From contig JBBINH010000029.1 in assembly GCA_037443945.1 (NCBI GenBank), forward strand, positions 1 through 38,302: 38,302 nucleotides of DNA, given 5' to 3'. Under the pieces are notes generated by a model. It searched no databases. It saw nothing but the letters and a program-made list of their open reading frames with translations, and was not told where the DNA came from. Positions 15,450-23,762 of this stretch are shown here, piece after piece. The DNA comes from SSF26 sp037443945 (GTDB taxonomy: Bacteria; Chloroflexota; Anaerolineae; J102). Position 1 is the first letter of the stretch. The number at the start of each line of letters is the position of its first letter. The translations under genes and the position numbers were made by a program.

Positions 15450-15935
15450 ATGCCCTACACAAACCACATCAGCGGCCACATTGAAGGCGTGATGATCAAA
15501 GAGCTGAGCACCCACGCCGATCCGCGCGGGTTCTTCCGTGAGATCATCCGCGTGACCGACCCGTTCTTTGCCGATGGCTTTGCCCAATGGAGCCATGCCC
15601 GCAACTTCCACGGGGTGGTCAAAGCCTGGCATGTCCACCGTTATCAGACCGATTGGTGGTACTGCCCCATCGGCAACATCAAGGTTGCGCTCTACGATAC
15701 CCGACCGGAAAGCCCTACGTATGGCCACCTGATGGAGCTCTACATGGGCGATAACTACCCGCCCATCGTCCTGCGCATTCCGCCGGGTGTGGCCCACGGC
15801 TATCGGGTGCTCAGCGCCGAGGCCCATATGCTCTACATCACCAGCCAGACCTACAATCCCGCCGACGAGGGCCGCATCCCCCACGACGACCCCACCATCG
15901 GTTACGATTGGTTGGCGGGTCCGCCGATCACCTGA
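15450..15935 (+). CDS. dTDP-4-dehydrorhamnose 3,5-epimerase-like cupin
   Basis: A 161-residue protein resembling RmlC/RfbC sugar epimerases, which act on dTDP-4-keto sugars for surface polysaccharides. Recognisable blocks are ADPRGFFREI near the N-terminus, SHARNFHGVVKAWHVHRYQ (about 49-67), where RmlC has its catalytic histidine, and PPGVAHGYRVLS (about 112-123), the conserved cupin strand. It is shorter than typical RmlC (about 180 residues). No other dTDP-rhamnose genes are next to it, so a related epimerase or isomerase role is also possible. I chose the ATG at 15450; a later ATG (15492) would remove only 14 residues. The kinase gene begins 2 bases after the stop. Confidence 0.75.
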   Translation: MPYTNHISGHIEGVMIKELSTHADPRGFFREIIRVTDPFFADGFAQWSHARNFHGVVKAWHVHRYQTDWWYCPIGNIKVALYDTRPESPTYGHLMELYMGDNYPPIVLRIPPGVAHGYRVLSAEAHMLYITSQTYNPADEGRIPHDDPTIGYDWLAGPPIT

Positions 15936-15937
15936 CC

Positions 15938-17989
15938 ATGTTGCGTCCCGGCGACATCCTCGGCCCCTATCGCATCGAGCGTGAGCTTGGACGGGGCGGA
16001 GCGGCCATTGTCTATCTGGCCTGGCATCAGCGCTTGGAGCGACCGGTGGCGCTGAAGGTGCTCTACGAGCATCTGCGTGGGGACACCGATTTTGTGGAAC
16101 GGTTTTTGTTCGAGGCGCGCGCGGCGGCTCGACTCAACCACCCCAACATCATCACCGTTCACGATGCCGGCCATATCGACGGCATCGACTACATTGCCAT
16201 GGCCTATGTGGACGGGGAGACCCTGGCCGATATCCTGCGCCGCGTGCCGGGGCCGCTGCCCACTGATTTCGTGCTCAGCGTCGTCGGTCAGGTGGCCGCC
16301 GCCCTCGATTATGCCCACCAACGCGGCATCGTCCACCGGGATATCAAGCCCAGTAACATCCTGGTCCAGGAGAACGGGCATGTGCTGCTTACCGATTTCG
16401 GCATTGCGCACGCCGCCCGCTTTGCCGGGCAGATCACCCAGACCGGGATGGTCTTGGGCACGCCGGAGTACATGTCACCGGAACAGGCAGCCGGCCTGGC
16501 GGTGGATGGCCGCAGCGATGTCTACAGCCTGGGAATCGTAGCCTATCACCTGCTGACAGGACAGCCGCCCTTTCGGGGGGAAACGCCCCAGGCGACGCTG
16601 TACGCGCACATTCATCAACCTCTGCCCGATCCGCGGCATCTCAATCCGGCCCTGCCCCCGGCCATCAGCACCGTTTTGGCCATGGTTACGGCCAAAGCAC
16701 CGGAACGGCGCTATCCCACGGCCACCGCCTTCGCCCAAGCCCTGGCCCTGGCTTTGACGGCTGCCCCCGAACCGGCCACGGCCGTCTTGTCCCCTGCCGG
16801 AGGGGCAACACGGCCGCCCGGACCTCCGGGCCCTTCGCCGGTGGCGGCGGCTCCCCTTTGGCCCTATGTGCTCCTCGGCTTCCTCCTCGGGCTGGCCGCG
16901 CTGGCCTTCGTGGCCTGGGCCTTGTTGCGCGCCCAGCCGGAGGCAACGCTGGCGCCTACCCGTCCACCGACGGTCGTGGTCGGCGGCATCCTGGCCACGG
17001 TGACACCGACGCCGATTGTCGTGTTGCCCACACCCACGGCCACACCAACACCGACGGTCACGCCCACACCGGAGTGGCGGGCGGCCTATATCCTCTACGT
17101 CAGCGACCGCACCGGGAACCCGCAGATTTACCGTATCGGCAGCGATGGCAGCGATGACCGTCCTCTCACCTTCGAAGGCCGCAACGACCGCCCCTTTTGG
17201 TCGGCCGACGGCCAGCGCATCTTCTTCCATAGCGATCGCGGGGGACGGCTGGCGCTGTGGTCGATGCGCCCCGATGGCCACGAGCAAACCCCCGTTTTCG
17301 AGGCCACCGATGCCGTCGCCTATTCTATCAGCCCGGATGGCCGTCACAGGGTCTATGCCCGCCGGCAAGAAGACGGTTATGAACTCTATCTCGACGGCCT
17401 GCCCTGGTTGCGCATCCCCGGCGAGCAACTGGCCTATGTGTGGTCGCCTGATAGTCGTTTTGTCGCTTTTGAGCTCAACCGCGTTCGCAAGCGCATCGCC
17501 ATTGCCGCCGTGGAAGCGCCTGTCTTTTTGTTCGAAACCGAGGAGAACGCCAATGCCTGGAATCCCACCTGGTCCCCGGACGGTCGCCGGTTGGCCTTCG
17601 CCTCCGATCGGGACGGCAATGCCGGGATCTATCGGCTCGATCTCGGCAACGGCGACCTGGTGCGGTTGACACCCCTTGCGGATTGGAGCCAGGTCCCATC
17701 CTGGGCGCCGGATCGGGGTGACGGCGGTGCCATTGCCCATATCGTCGGCGATATGGACAACACCTGGAGCCTGTTCGTGATGCAGGCCGATGGGAGCCGC
17801 CGCGCACGACTGTATAATCCCGTCTTCCCCGGGACGACCGTGACCTGGTCGGCCGCGGCCGATCGCCTTGCTTTTGTCATCGCCGACGCCGACCGCGAAC
17901 TGGCCGTCATCGCCCGCGATGGAACCGGTTTTCTCCGCCTTACCGATAACAGCGCCAACGATTGGGATCCGGTCTGGGAGCCGCGCTAG
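15938..17989 (+). CDS. Receptor-type Ser/Thr protein kinase with extracellular beta-propeller
   Basis: A 683-residue one-pass membrane kinase. Residues 11-270 form a complete Hanks-type kinase: glycine loop GRGGAAIVY (18-26), K40 in VALKVL, catalytic HRDIKPSN (133-140, D135), DFGIA (153-157) and GTPEYMSPEQA in the activation segment. A Pro-rich stretch leads to one membrane helix (about 308-330). A Thr/Pro linker (about 338-378) is followed by a C-terminal domain (about 383-683) of TolB/WD40-like propeller repeats, with recurring motifs such as YVSDRTGNPQIYRI, PFWSADGQRIFF and WSPDGRRLAFASDRDG. The propeller would sense or bind something outside the cell and the kinase would act inside. The stop is shared in an overlapping CTAG with the convergent crp-like gene. 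Confidence 0.93.
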   Translation: MLRPGDILGPYRIERELGRGGAAIVYLAWHQRLERPVALKVLYEHLRGDTDFVERFLFEARAAARLNHPNIITVHDAGHIDGIDYIAMAYVDGETLADILRRVPGPLPTDFVLSVVGQVAAALDYAHQRGIVHRDIKPSNILVQENGHVLLTDFGIAHAARFAGQITQTGMVLGTPEYMSPEQAAGLAVDGRSDVYSLGIVAYHLLTGQPPFRGETPQATLYAHIHQPLPDPRHLNPALPPAISTVLAMVTAKAPERRYPTATAFAQALALALTAAPEPATAVLSPAGGATRPPGPPGPSPVAAAPLWPYVLLGFLLGLAALAFVAWALLRAQPEATLAPTRPPTVVVGGILATVTPTPIVVLPTPTATPTPTVTPTPEWRAAYILYVSDRTGNPQIYRIGSDGSDDRPLTFEGRNDRPFWSADGQRIFFHSDRGGRLALWSMRPDGHEQTPVFEATDAVAYSISPDGRHRVYARRQEDGYELYLDGLPWLRIPGEQLAYVWSPDSRFVAFELNRVRKRIAIAAVEAPVFLFETEENANAWNPTWSPDGRRLAFASDRDGNAGIYRLDLGNGDLVRLTPLADWSQVPSWAPDRGDGGAIAHIVGDMDNTWSLFVMQADGSRRARLYNPVFPGTTVTWSAAADRLAFVIADADRELAVIARDGTGFLRLTDNSANDWDPVWEPR

Positions 17990-18648
17990 CTTTCGGCAAC
18001 TTCGAGCAATCCTTCGCGGTCGAGAATGGTGATGCGCTTGCGACCGATTTCGATCAGCCCGCGACTTTTGAGGTCATTGAGCACCTGGGTGGTTGTCTCA
18101 CGATACGTGCCTATCATTTCGGCCAAATCTTGATGGGTCAGGCCCAGAACCTGATTCCCCTCCCCGCTCAGGCGCAGCAGCAGGGAAGCCAGACGGGCAG
18201 GGATGTCCTTGAAGGCCAGGTCCTCCAGGCGGGTTTCGGCCTCGCGCAAGCGACGGCCTGTGACCTCCAGAATGCGCAAGGCCACCTGAGGTCGTTGCAG
18301 GATCAGGCGTTCCAGATCGGCGCGACCGAGCAGGCAGATGGTGCAATCGGTCAAGGCTTCGGCAAAAGTGTTATGCATCTGTTGCCCCAATAGGGCCATC
18401 TCGCCGAAAAGCGAACCCGGTCCCAGGGTGGTGATGACGAGTTTCTTGCCCTCAGGCGAGATCCGATAGAGCTGGACTTGGCCCTCTTTGAGCAGGAAGA
18501 GCACCTCACCGGCTTCATCGGGCCGGTAGAACACCTTACCTCGGCGCACCGTGGTCACGGTGCTGATGCGGTCGAGTTCCTCGCGCTCCTTGTCCGACAG
18601 ATCTTGAAACAAGTCGTGGGTGAGGAGATGGCGCGTGCTTTCGTCCAT
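17986..18648 (-). CDS. Crp/Fnr-family transcriptional regulator
   Basis: A 220-residue DNA-binding regulator. Residues about 10-130 are a cyclic-nucleotide-binding-type beta-roll (GKVFYRPDEAGEVLFLLKEG and GPGSLFGEMALLG), and residues about 150-215 form a winged helix with LTHQDLAEMIGTYRETTTQV as the recognition helix region. The beta-roll has GEMALLG, like true cNMP binders, but the Arg-Ser/Thr pair that contacts the phosphate is not evident. There is no N-terminal cysteine cluster, so this is not an O2-sensing FNR. The usual start is the ATG at 18648; an open extension upstream is unlikely to be coding because it contains the promoter. It is divergent from the glycosyltransferase operon. Confidence 0.92.
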   Translation of the reverse strand: MDESTRHLLTHDLFQDLSDKEREELDRISTVTTVRRGKVFYRPDEAGEVLFLLKEGQVQLYRISPEGKKLVITTLGPGSLFGEMALLGQQMHNTFAEALTDCTICLLGRADLERLILQRPQVALRILEVTGRRLREAETRLEDLAFKDIPARLASLLLRLSGEGNQVLGLTHQDLAEMIGTYRETTTQVLNDLKSRGLIEIGRKRITILDREGLLEVAES

Positions 18649-18735
18649 GATGATCTTGAGCCGTAAAGAGGGTGACAAAGCAGACGTAAGCCGATCATCA
18701 TCGGGGATAGCAACAGTTTGATCGGCGATAGCGCT

Positions 18736-18764
18736 ATTATAGGGTTTGCCTCTCTGCAAGGCAA
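18736..18764 (-). promoter_or_regulatory. Promoter of the crp-like gene
   Basis: On the minus strand, TTGCCT (18764-18759) and a perfect TATAAT (18741-18736) are separated by 17 bases. Transcription would start near 18729, leaving a leader of about 80 bases before the ATG at 18648. Confidence 0.6.
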
Positions 18765-18778
18765 GAAATCGTGAAAGT

Positions 18779-18808
18779 TTGCGCAACAGGGCCACTCGTG
18801 CTTAGAAT
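18779..18808 (+). promoter_or_regulatory. Promoter of the GT4 gene, probably giving a leaderless mRNA
   Basis: TTGCGC (18779-18784) and TAGAAT (18803-18808) are separated by 18 bases. The expected transcription start, 7-8 bases after the -10 box, falls on or next to the ATG at 18816, so the message would have no 5' leader. The box lies only about 15 bases from the -35 of the divergent crp-like promoter. Confidence 0.5.
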
Positions 18809-18815
18809 GGGCCTG

Positions 18816-20006
18816 ATGCGTGTCCTCATGATCTCAAAAGCCTGTGTGGTGGGCGCTTATCAGCGCAAGCTGGAGGAGCTGGCCCGGTTGCCGGACATGG
18901 AGTTGGTCGTGCTGGTGCCGCCGGGCTGGCGTGATAGTCGCGGGGAGCAGCGCCTTGAACGGGCCTTCACGCGCGGCTACGAGCTGCGCGTCACGCCGGT
19001 GGCCCTCAACGGTCGTTTTCATCTGCATTTCTATCCCCGGCTGGCCGCCGAATTCCAGGCCGTGCATCCCGACCTGGTCCATATCGACGAAGAACCCTAT
19101 AACCTGGCCACGCGACAGGCCATGGGCCTGGCGCAACGATGGCGCCTCCCGGCTTGCTTTTTCAGTTGGCAGAACCTGTATCGGCGTTATCCGCCCCCCT
19201 TCGGCCTGTGGGAGCGCTACGTCTTGCGCCATGCTGCCTATGCCATTGCCGGCAACCATGCTGCCGCTCAGGTGCTGCAAAGCAAAGGCTATGGGGGGCC
19301 CCTGGTCGTCATCCCTCAGTTCGGCATCGATCCCGACTTATTTACGCCGCCCCCGACATCCTCGTCGGTCCGACCCTTTACCATCGGCTACGCCGGCGGC
19401 CTTGTCCCGGAAAAAGGCGTGGATACCCTGCTACGGGCCTGTCGGAGGCTAACGGGGGCATGGCGCTTGCTTGTGGCCGGAGAGGGGGCCCAGCGACCTG
19501 CCCTGGAGGCCCTGGCCGACCGCTTCGGCATCGCCGATCGGATTGACTGGCGCGGCCGTCTGAGTTCGTTGCACATGCCGCGCTTCTATCAGGAGCTGGA
19601 TGTCCTCGTCCTGCCCTCGCGCACCCGGCGCCACTGGAAGGAGCAATTCGGCCGGGTCTTGGTCGAAGCCATGGCCTGCGGCGTGGCCGTCATCGGCTCG
19701 GACAGCGGCGAAATCCCCCATGTCATCGGCGATGCCGGGCTGATCTTCCCGGAAGCGGACGCAGCCGCTCTGGCAGCCCATTTGGACCGTCTGCATCGCG
19801 AGCCCGACTTGCGGATCGAGCTGGGTCGTCGAGGTCGTGCCCGCGTGCTCGGCCGTTTCACCCAGGCCCGGATCGCCCAGGCGACCTATGCCGTCTATCG
19901 TCAGATGCTCGGCCTGGAACGGCCGGCCGCTTTAGCGGAGACGATGGCTCCCCTCTCGGTGGTGGAGACCGGAACCCATGGCTCCGGCGTATCCCCGTCC
20001 TCCTGA
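18816..20006 (+). CDS. GT4-family glycosyltransferase
   Basis: A 396-residue GT-B glycosyltransferase, likely acting at the cytoplasmic face of the membrane in surface glycan synthesis. The C-terminal half holds the GT4 markers: GYAGGLVPEKGVDTLL (about 204-219), a nucleotide-sugar-contacting KGVD segment, and the EX7E motif EQFGRVLVEAMACG (about 286-299) followed by SDSGEIPHV. I prefer the ATG at 18816 (MRVLMISKACVV) over the upstream GTG (18771) or ATG (18807) because the GT-B core begins there. The next gene overlaps its end by 29 bases. Donor and acceptor cannot be deduced. Confidence 0.9.
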   Translation: MRVLMISKACVVGAYQRKLEELARLPDMELVVLVPPGWRDSRGEQRLERAFTRGYELRVTPVALNGRFHLHFYPRLAAEFQAVHPDLVHIDEEPYNLATRQAMGLAQRWRLPACFFSWQNLYRRYPPPFGLWERYVLRHAAYAIAGNHAAAQVLQSKGYGGPLVVIPQFGIDPDLFTPPPTSSSVRPFTIGYAGGLVPEKGVDTLLRACRRLTGAWRLLVAGEGAQRPALEALADRFGIADRIDWRGRLSSLHMPRFYQELDVLVLPSRTRRHWKEQFGRVLVEAMACGVAVIGSDSGEIPHVIGDAGLIFPEADAAALAAHLDRLHREPDLRIELGRRGRARVLGRFTQARIAQATYAVYRQMLGLERPAALAETMAPLSVVETGTHGSGVSPSS

Positions 20007-21180
20007 CCCGCAGGCGGGGCCGTCATGGCGCAGTCGGGTGCGCCGTGCTCTGGCCATCCTCCTGAACCGATGGAGTCCCCGGCCGGCAGCGGCCACTGCC
20101 CATGGCCGTCTCTTGCTCATTCGACCCGACCATCTCGGCGATCTGCTCTTCCTGGCTCCGGCCCTCCACTGGTTGCGTCAACAGGCGCCGGAAGTCCCGC
20201 TAACCCTGATGGTGGGGCCCTGGGCGCGACCGGTATTGCCGGCCCTGGCCGGCGCCTACGATGAGCTGCTCGAAGTGCCTTTTCCGGCCTTCGAGCGGGG
20301 CCAACGTCAGGGCGTTGCCGCGCGCTGGCGCCTGGCCTGGCAGTTGGGACGGGCATTGGCCGGACGGGGATTTGCGGCAGCCCTCATCCTGCGGCCTGAC
20401 CACTGGTGGGGCGCGCTGGTGGCTCGGCTGGCCCGGATCCCCGTGCGGTTGGGTTACGATACCTATGAGACGGCGCCCTATCTCAGCCGGCGGTTACCGC
20501 TGCGATACGAGCATGCGGTGGCGCGCAATCTGCGGCTGGTGGGGGCCTTCCTGGGCCAGGAGCCCGTGCTGCAGCCGAGTGCGCATCCGCTGCGTTTTCC
20601 GGTAGGCGCTGCCGACCGCGAAGCCGCCAGACGCTTGCTGGCGACGGTCGCCGACCGCCGGCCTTATGTCGTCATCCATCCCGGCGCCGGTGCTGCCGTC
20701 AAGTTGTGGGAGCCGACGGCCTGGGCCGCCGTCGCCCGAAGCCTGCACGCGCGCGGCGCCACGGTATTGGTTACAGGGGGGCCGGGCGAAGAGGCCCTGA
20801 CGGCCGCCGTGGTCGCCGCTGCCGATGGGATGGCCGTCGACCTCGGCGGCCGCACCGCCTTCGGTGTCCTGGCCGGATTGTTGGCCCAGGCCGACCTGGC
20901 ATTGGGACCGGATAGCGGCCCGCTCCATCTGGCCGTGGCCGTAGGGACGCCGACCATCCACCTCTTCGGGCCGGCCGATCCGGTCCTGTTCGGACCGTGG
21001 GGCGATCCAAGCCGTCACGTGGTGCTGCGGTCGCCCTGGGCTTGTGCCCCTTGCGGCCGCCTGGATTGGCCCGACGTTCCTGCGCATGGCTGTGTGCGTG
21101 CCATCGCGCCGGAGCAGGTCTTGACCCAGGCGTTGACCCTGTTAGCCGTTGACGAAAGCCGGCGCCCGGATGTAGACTGA
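19978..21180 (+). CDS. GT9-family (heptosyltransferase-like) glycosyltransferase
   Basis: A 400-residue GT-B enzyme of the ADP-heptose:LPS heptosyltransferase family. The N-terminal motif RPDHLGDLLFLAPALHWLR (about 49-67) is the counterpart of the RxGxxGDxxxxxP acceptor-side motif. The C-terminal donor site shows HPGAGAAVKLWEP (about 234-246) and GPDSGPLHLAVAVGTPTIHL (about 308-327). In an organism of this kind without classical LPS the acceptor may be another surface glycolipid or polymer. It has a short basic N-terminal extension before the core. It overlaps the GT4 gene by 29 bases, so the pair act together. Confidence 0.9.
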   Translation: MAPAYPRPPDPQAGPSWRSRVRRALAILLNRWSPRPAAATAHGRLLLIRPDHLGDLLFLAPALHWLRQQAPEVPLTLMVGPWARPVLPALAGAYDELLEVPFPAFERGQRQGVAARWRLAWQLGRALAGRGFAAALILRPDHWWGALVARLARIPVRLGYDTYETAPYLSRRLPLRYEHAVARNLRLVGAFLGQEPVLQPSAHPLRFPVGAADREAARRLLATVADRRPYVVIHPGAGAAVKLWEPTAWAAVARSLHARGATVLVTGGPGEEALTAAVVAAADGMAVDLGGRTAFGVLAGLLAQADLALGPDSGPLHLAVAVGTPTIHLFGPADPVLFGPWGDPSRHVVLRSPWACAPCGRLDWPDVPAHGCVRAIAPEQVLTQALTLLAVDESRRPDVD

Positions 21181-21218
21181 GACCATCGCATTCGTTCCTT
21201 ATCCTACGACAGGCTGTG

Positions 21219-22268
21219 ATGGCTACCTCTCACCTGGACCGTTATCAGCGCCAGATGCTTTTTACCGGCTTGGGTGAAGCCGGCCAGCGTCGGCTTTTGG
21301 CCTCGCATGTGGTCATCGTGGGTTGTGGGGCGACCGGTAGCGTGCTCGCCAACCATTTAGCGCGGGCCGGAGTGGGCCGAATCCGGCTGATCGACCGAGA
21401 TTATGTCGAGTTGAACAACCTCCACCGGCAGATGCTCTTCGATGAAGACGACCTGGCCGCCCGCCTGCCCAAGGCCGTTGCCGCCGAGCGCCATCTGCGC
21501 AAGTTCAACAGCGAGATCACGGTCGAAGGGGTGGTGGCCGATTTCAACCCGGGCAATGCCCTGGAGCTGTTGCAGGGCGCCGACCTGGTCTTGGACGGCA
21601 CGGACAATTTCGAGGCGCGTTACCTGCTCAACGACGCCTGCCTGAAACTAGGCCTGCCGTGGGTCTACACCGGCGTGGTGGCCTCCTACGGCATGACGGC
21701 CACCCTTATCCCTGCCAAAGCCGCAGCCAGGGTGGGTCGCACGCCCACGGGTTGCCTGCAATGCCTGTTGGGACCGGAGCCCTCTACCGGTGGGCCGACC
21801 TGTGACACCGTAGGCGTGCTGGGGCCGGTCGTAGCAACGCTGGCCTCGATCGCCGCCACCGAAGCCATCAAAATCCTGACCGGCAGTGGCGAACTCAATC
21901 CCGGTCTGTTGCATGTGGACCTGTGGTACAACAGCTTCGAGATCTTCACCTGGACCGATCCCCGGCCGGATTGTCCGGCCTGTGGTCGCGGGACGTTTCG
22001 CTTTTTGAACGCCGAAGTCGGCAGCCGTAGTGTCGTCCTTTGCGGCCGCAATGCCGTGCAGGTGAGCGCAACCCATGCCCGGCTTCATTTGGCGACCATA
22101 GCCGAGCGGTTGGCCGCGCTGGGTCGCGTGCGGCAAAATCCCTACCTGGTCATCGCCGAAATCGACGGCTACGAGTTCACCGTCTTCGCTGACGGCCGCG
22201 CCATCATCAAAGGGACCGAGGACCTCGAACTGGCGCGCAGTTTGTACGCCCGCTACATCGGGGTATGA
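21219..22268 (+). CDS. ThiF/MoeB/HesA-family E1-like adenylyltransferase
   Basis: A 349-residue protein that would activate the C-terminal glycine of a ubiquitin-like sulfur carrier by adenylation. The ATP site is VIVGCGATGSV (about 31-41), followed by DRDYVELNNLHRQ (about 58-70) and VLDGTDNFEARYL (about 125-137). Four zinc cysteines are present as GCLQC and DCPACG, and a cysteine stands in the conserved TCDTVGVLGPVV segment. The last 75 residues form an extra domain past the E1 core, which I do not recognise. No thiS, moaD, JAB or rhodanese gene is beside it, so the partner is unknown. I chose the ATG at 21219; a GTG at 21216 is directly before it. Confidence 0.88.
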   Translation: MATSHLDRYQRQMLFTGLGEAGQRRLLASHVVIVGCGATGSVLANHLARAGVGRIRLIDRDYVELNNLHRQMLFDEDDLAARLPKAVAAERHLRKFNSEITVEGVVADFNPGNALELLQGADLVLDGTDNFEARYLLNDACLKLGLPWVYTGVVASYGMTATLIPAKAAARVGRTPTGCLQCLLGPEPSTGGPTCDTVGVLGPVVATLASIAATEAIKILTGSGELNPGLLHVDLWYNSFEIFTWTDPRPDCPACGRGTFRFLNAEVGSRSVVLCGRNAVQVSATHARLHLATIAERLAALGRVRQNPYLVIAEIDGYEFTVFADGRAIIKGTEDLELARSLYARYIGV

Positions 22269-22295
22269 GCGAGGCCGCCTGCCCGGACGCGACGA

Positions 22296-23762
22296 TCAGT
22301 CCAGGCCGTATTGGGACCAGCGTCGCGTCACCCGTTCCTGGATTTCCGGGTTCATGGTAATGGGCTTGGGCCAGCCGCGTGTATAGCCCTCTTCGGGAAG
22401 CTTACGCGTGGCATCGATGCCGATCTTGCCGCCGAAGGCGAAACGATAGCTGGCGTGGTCCAGCGCATCCACCGGTCCTTCCTGGATGATGACATCGCGG
22501 CTCCAGTCCACATTGCCGAACATGTGGAAGAGGGCCTCGTCCATGTTCTGCACATCCACATCCTCGTCGAAGACGACGATGCATTTCGTCAGCATCATCA
22601 GGCCCAGTCCCCATAGCCCGTTGATGACCTTGCGGGCATGGCCGGGATAGCGTTTCCTAATGGAAACAAAAAGCAGGTTGTGAAACACGCCCGGCGGCGG
22701 CATGTTGACGTCTACGATCTCGCCCTGGAAAAGCCTCATCAGCGGCAGGAAGAGTCGTTCGGTGGCTTTCCCCATCCAGTAATCCTCCATAGGCGGTTTG
22801 CCGACGATGGTGGTGGGATAGATGGGGTGCCGACGCTGGGTGACGGCCGTGATATGGAGGACGGGATACGGCGCAGGCGGTGTGTAGAAACCCGTGTGGT
22901 CGCCGAAAGGCCCCTCCAGGCGGCTTTCGTTGGGATCGACATAGCCCTCGATGACGATCTCGGCCTGAGCAGGCACCTCCAGGGGCTGGGTGATGCAGCG
23001 CACCAGCTCGACCGGCCGGCCGCGCAGCCACCCGGCCAGGAGGAACTCGTCGATGCCCGGTGGTAGCGGCGCGCTTCCCGACCACATCACGGCCGGATCG
23101 CCGCCCAGGCTAATGGCCACCGGGATCCGTTCCTGCTGTTCGCGGGCCAGACGCTCGTGCTCGGCGCCACCTTTGTGGAGCTGCCAATGCATGCCCACGG
23201 TGCGCTCATCGTAGACCTGCACCCGATACATGCCCACATTGCGGACCCGCGTCACCGGGTCACGGGTAATGACCGTGGTCATGGTGATGTAAGGCCCACC
23301 GTCTTCGGGCCAACAGGTCAGGATGGGAATACCGGCCAGGGTGGCTTCGTCGCCGACTTTGACGACCTCCTGGACCGGTGCTTTGCCGACCAGGCGCGGC
23401 CGGATGCCGATGCTGCGCAGGGCGCCGACCAGGTCGCCGGCGCGGTTCAGGGCCGGTCTCAATCCTTGCGGCAAGCGGAGGTCGATCAGGCGGGCCAGAT
23501 TGTCCCGCAGCACATCGAGATGGTCGACGCCGAGCGCCCAGGCCATCCGCCGCGGGCTGCCCAGGGCATTGATGAGCACGGGCATCTCCGAACCTTTGAC
23601 CCGCTCGAACAGCAGGGCTTTGTTCTTATCCGGCGGGCCTTTGCAGATGCGGTCGGTGATCTCGGTGATTTCGAGATAGGGATCAACCGGCACCGTAATC
23701 CGGCGCAGCTCGCCGGCTTTCTCCAAACGATCGATAAACTGACGCAAATCGCGATAAGCCAT
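22296..23762 (-). CDS. UbiD-family prenylated-FMN decarboxylase
   Basis: A 488-residue (de)carboxylase that uses prenylated FMN and Mn to remove carboxyl groups from aromatic or unsaturated acids, for example in ubiquinone or menaquinone synthesis. The active-site segment EGPFGDHTGFYTPP (about 283-296) includes the conserved Glu, Asp and His residues, and WQLHKGG (about 193-199) and ISLGGDPAVMWSG (about 217-229) are also typical. The length is as in E. coli UbiD. No ubiX partner for the cofactor is in the window, nor other quinone genes, so the exact substrate is open. It converges with the ThiF-like gene, with 27 bases between the stops. Confidence 0.9.
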   Translation of the reverse strand: MAYRDLRQFIDRLEKAGELRRITVPVDPYLEITEITDRICKGPPDKNKALLFERVKGSEMPVLINALGSPRRMAWALGVDHLDVLRDNLARLIDLRLPQGLRPALNRAGDLVGALRSIGIRPRLVGKAPVQEVVKVGDEATLAGIPILTCWPEDGGPYITMTTVITRDPVTRVRNVGMYRVQVYDERTVGMHWQLHKGGAEHERLAREQQERIPVAISLGGDPAVMWSGSAPLPPGIDEFLLAGWLRGRPVELVRCITQPLEVPAQAEIVIEGYVDPNESRLEGPFGDHTGFYTPPAPYPVLHITAVTQRRHPIYPTTIVGKPPMEDYWMGKATERLFLPLMRLFQGEIVDVNMPPPGVFHNLLFVSIRKRYPGHARKVINGLWGLGLMMLTKCIVVFDEDVDVQNMDEALFHMFGNVDWSRDVIIQEGPVDALDHASYRFAFGGKIGIDATRKLPEEGYTRGWPKPITMNPEIQERVTRRWSQYGLD

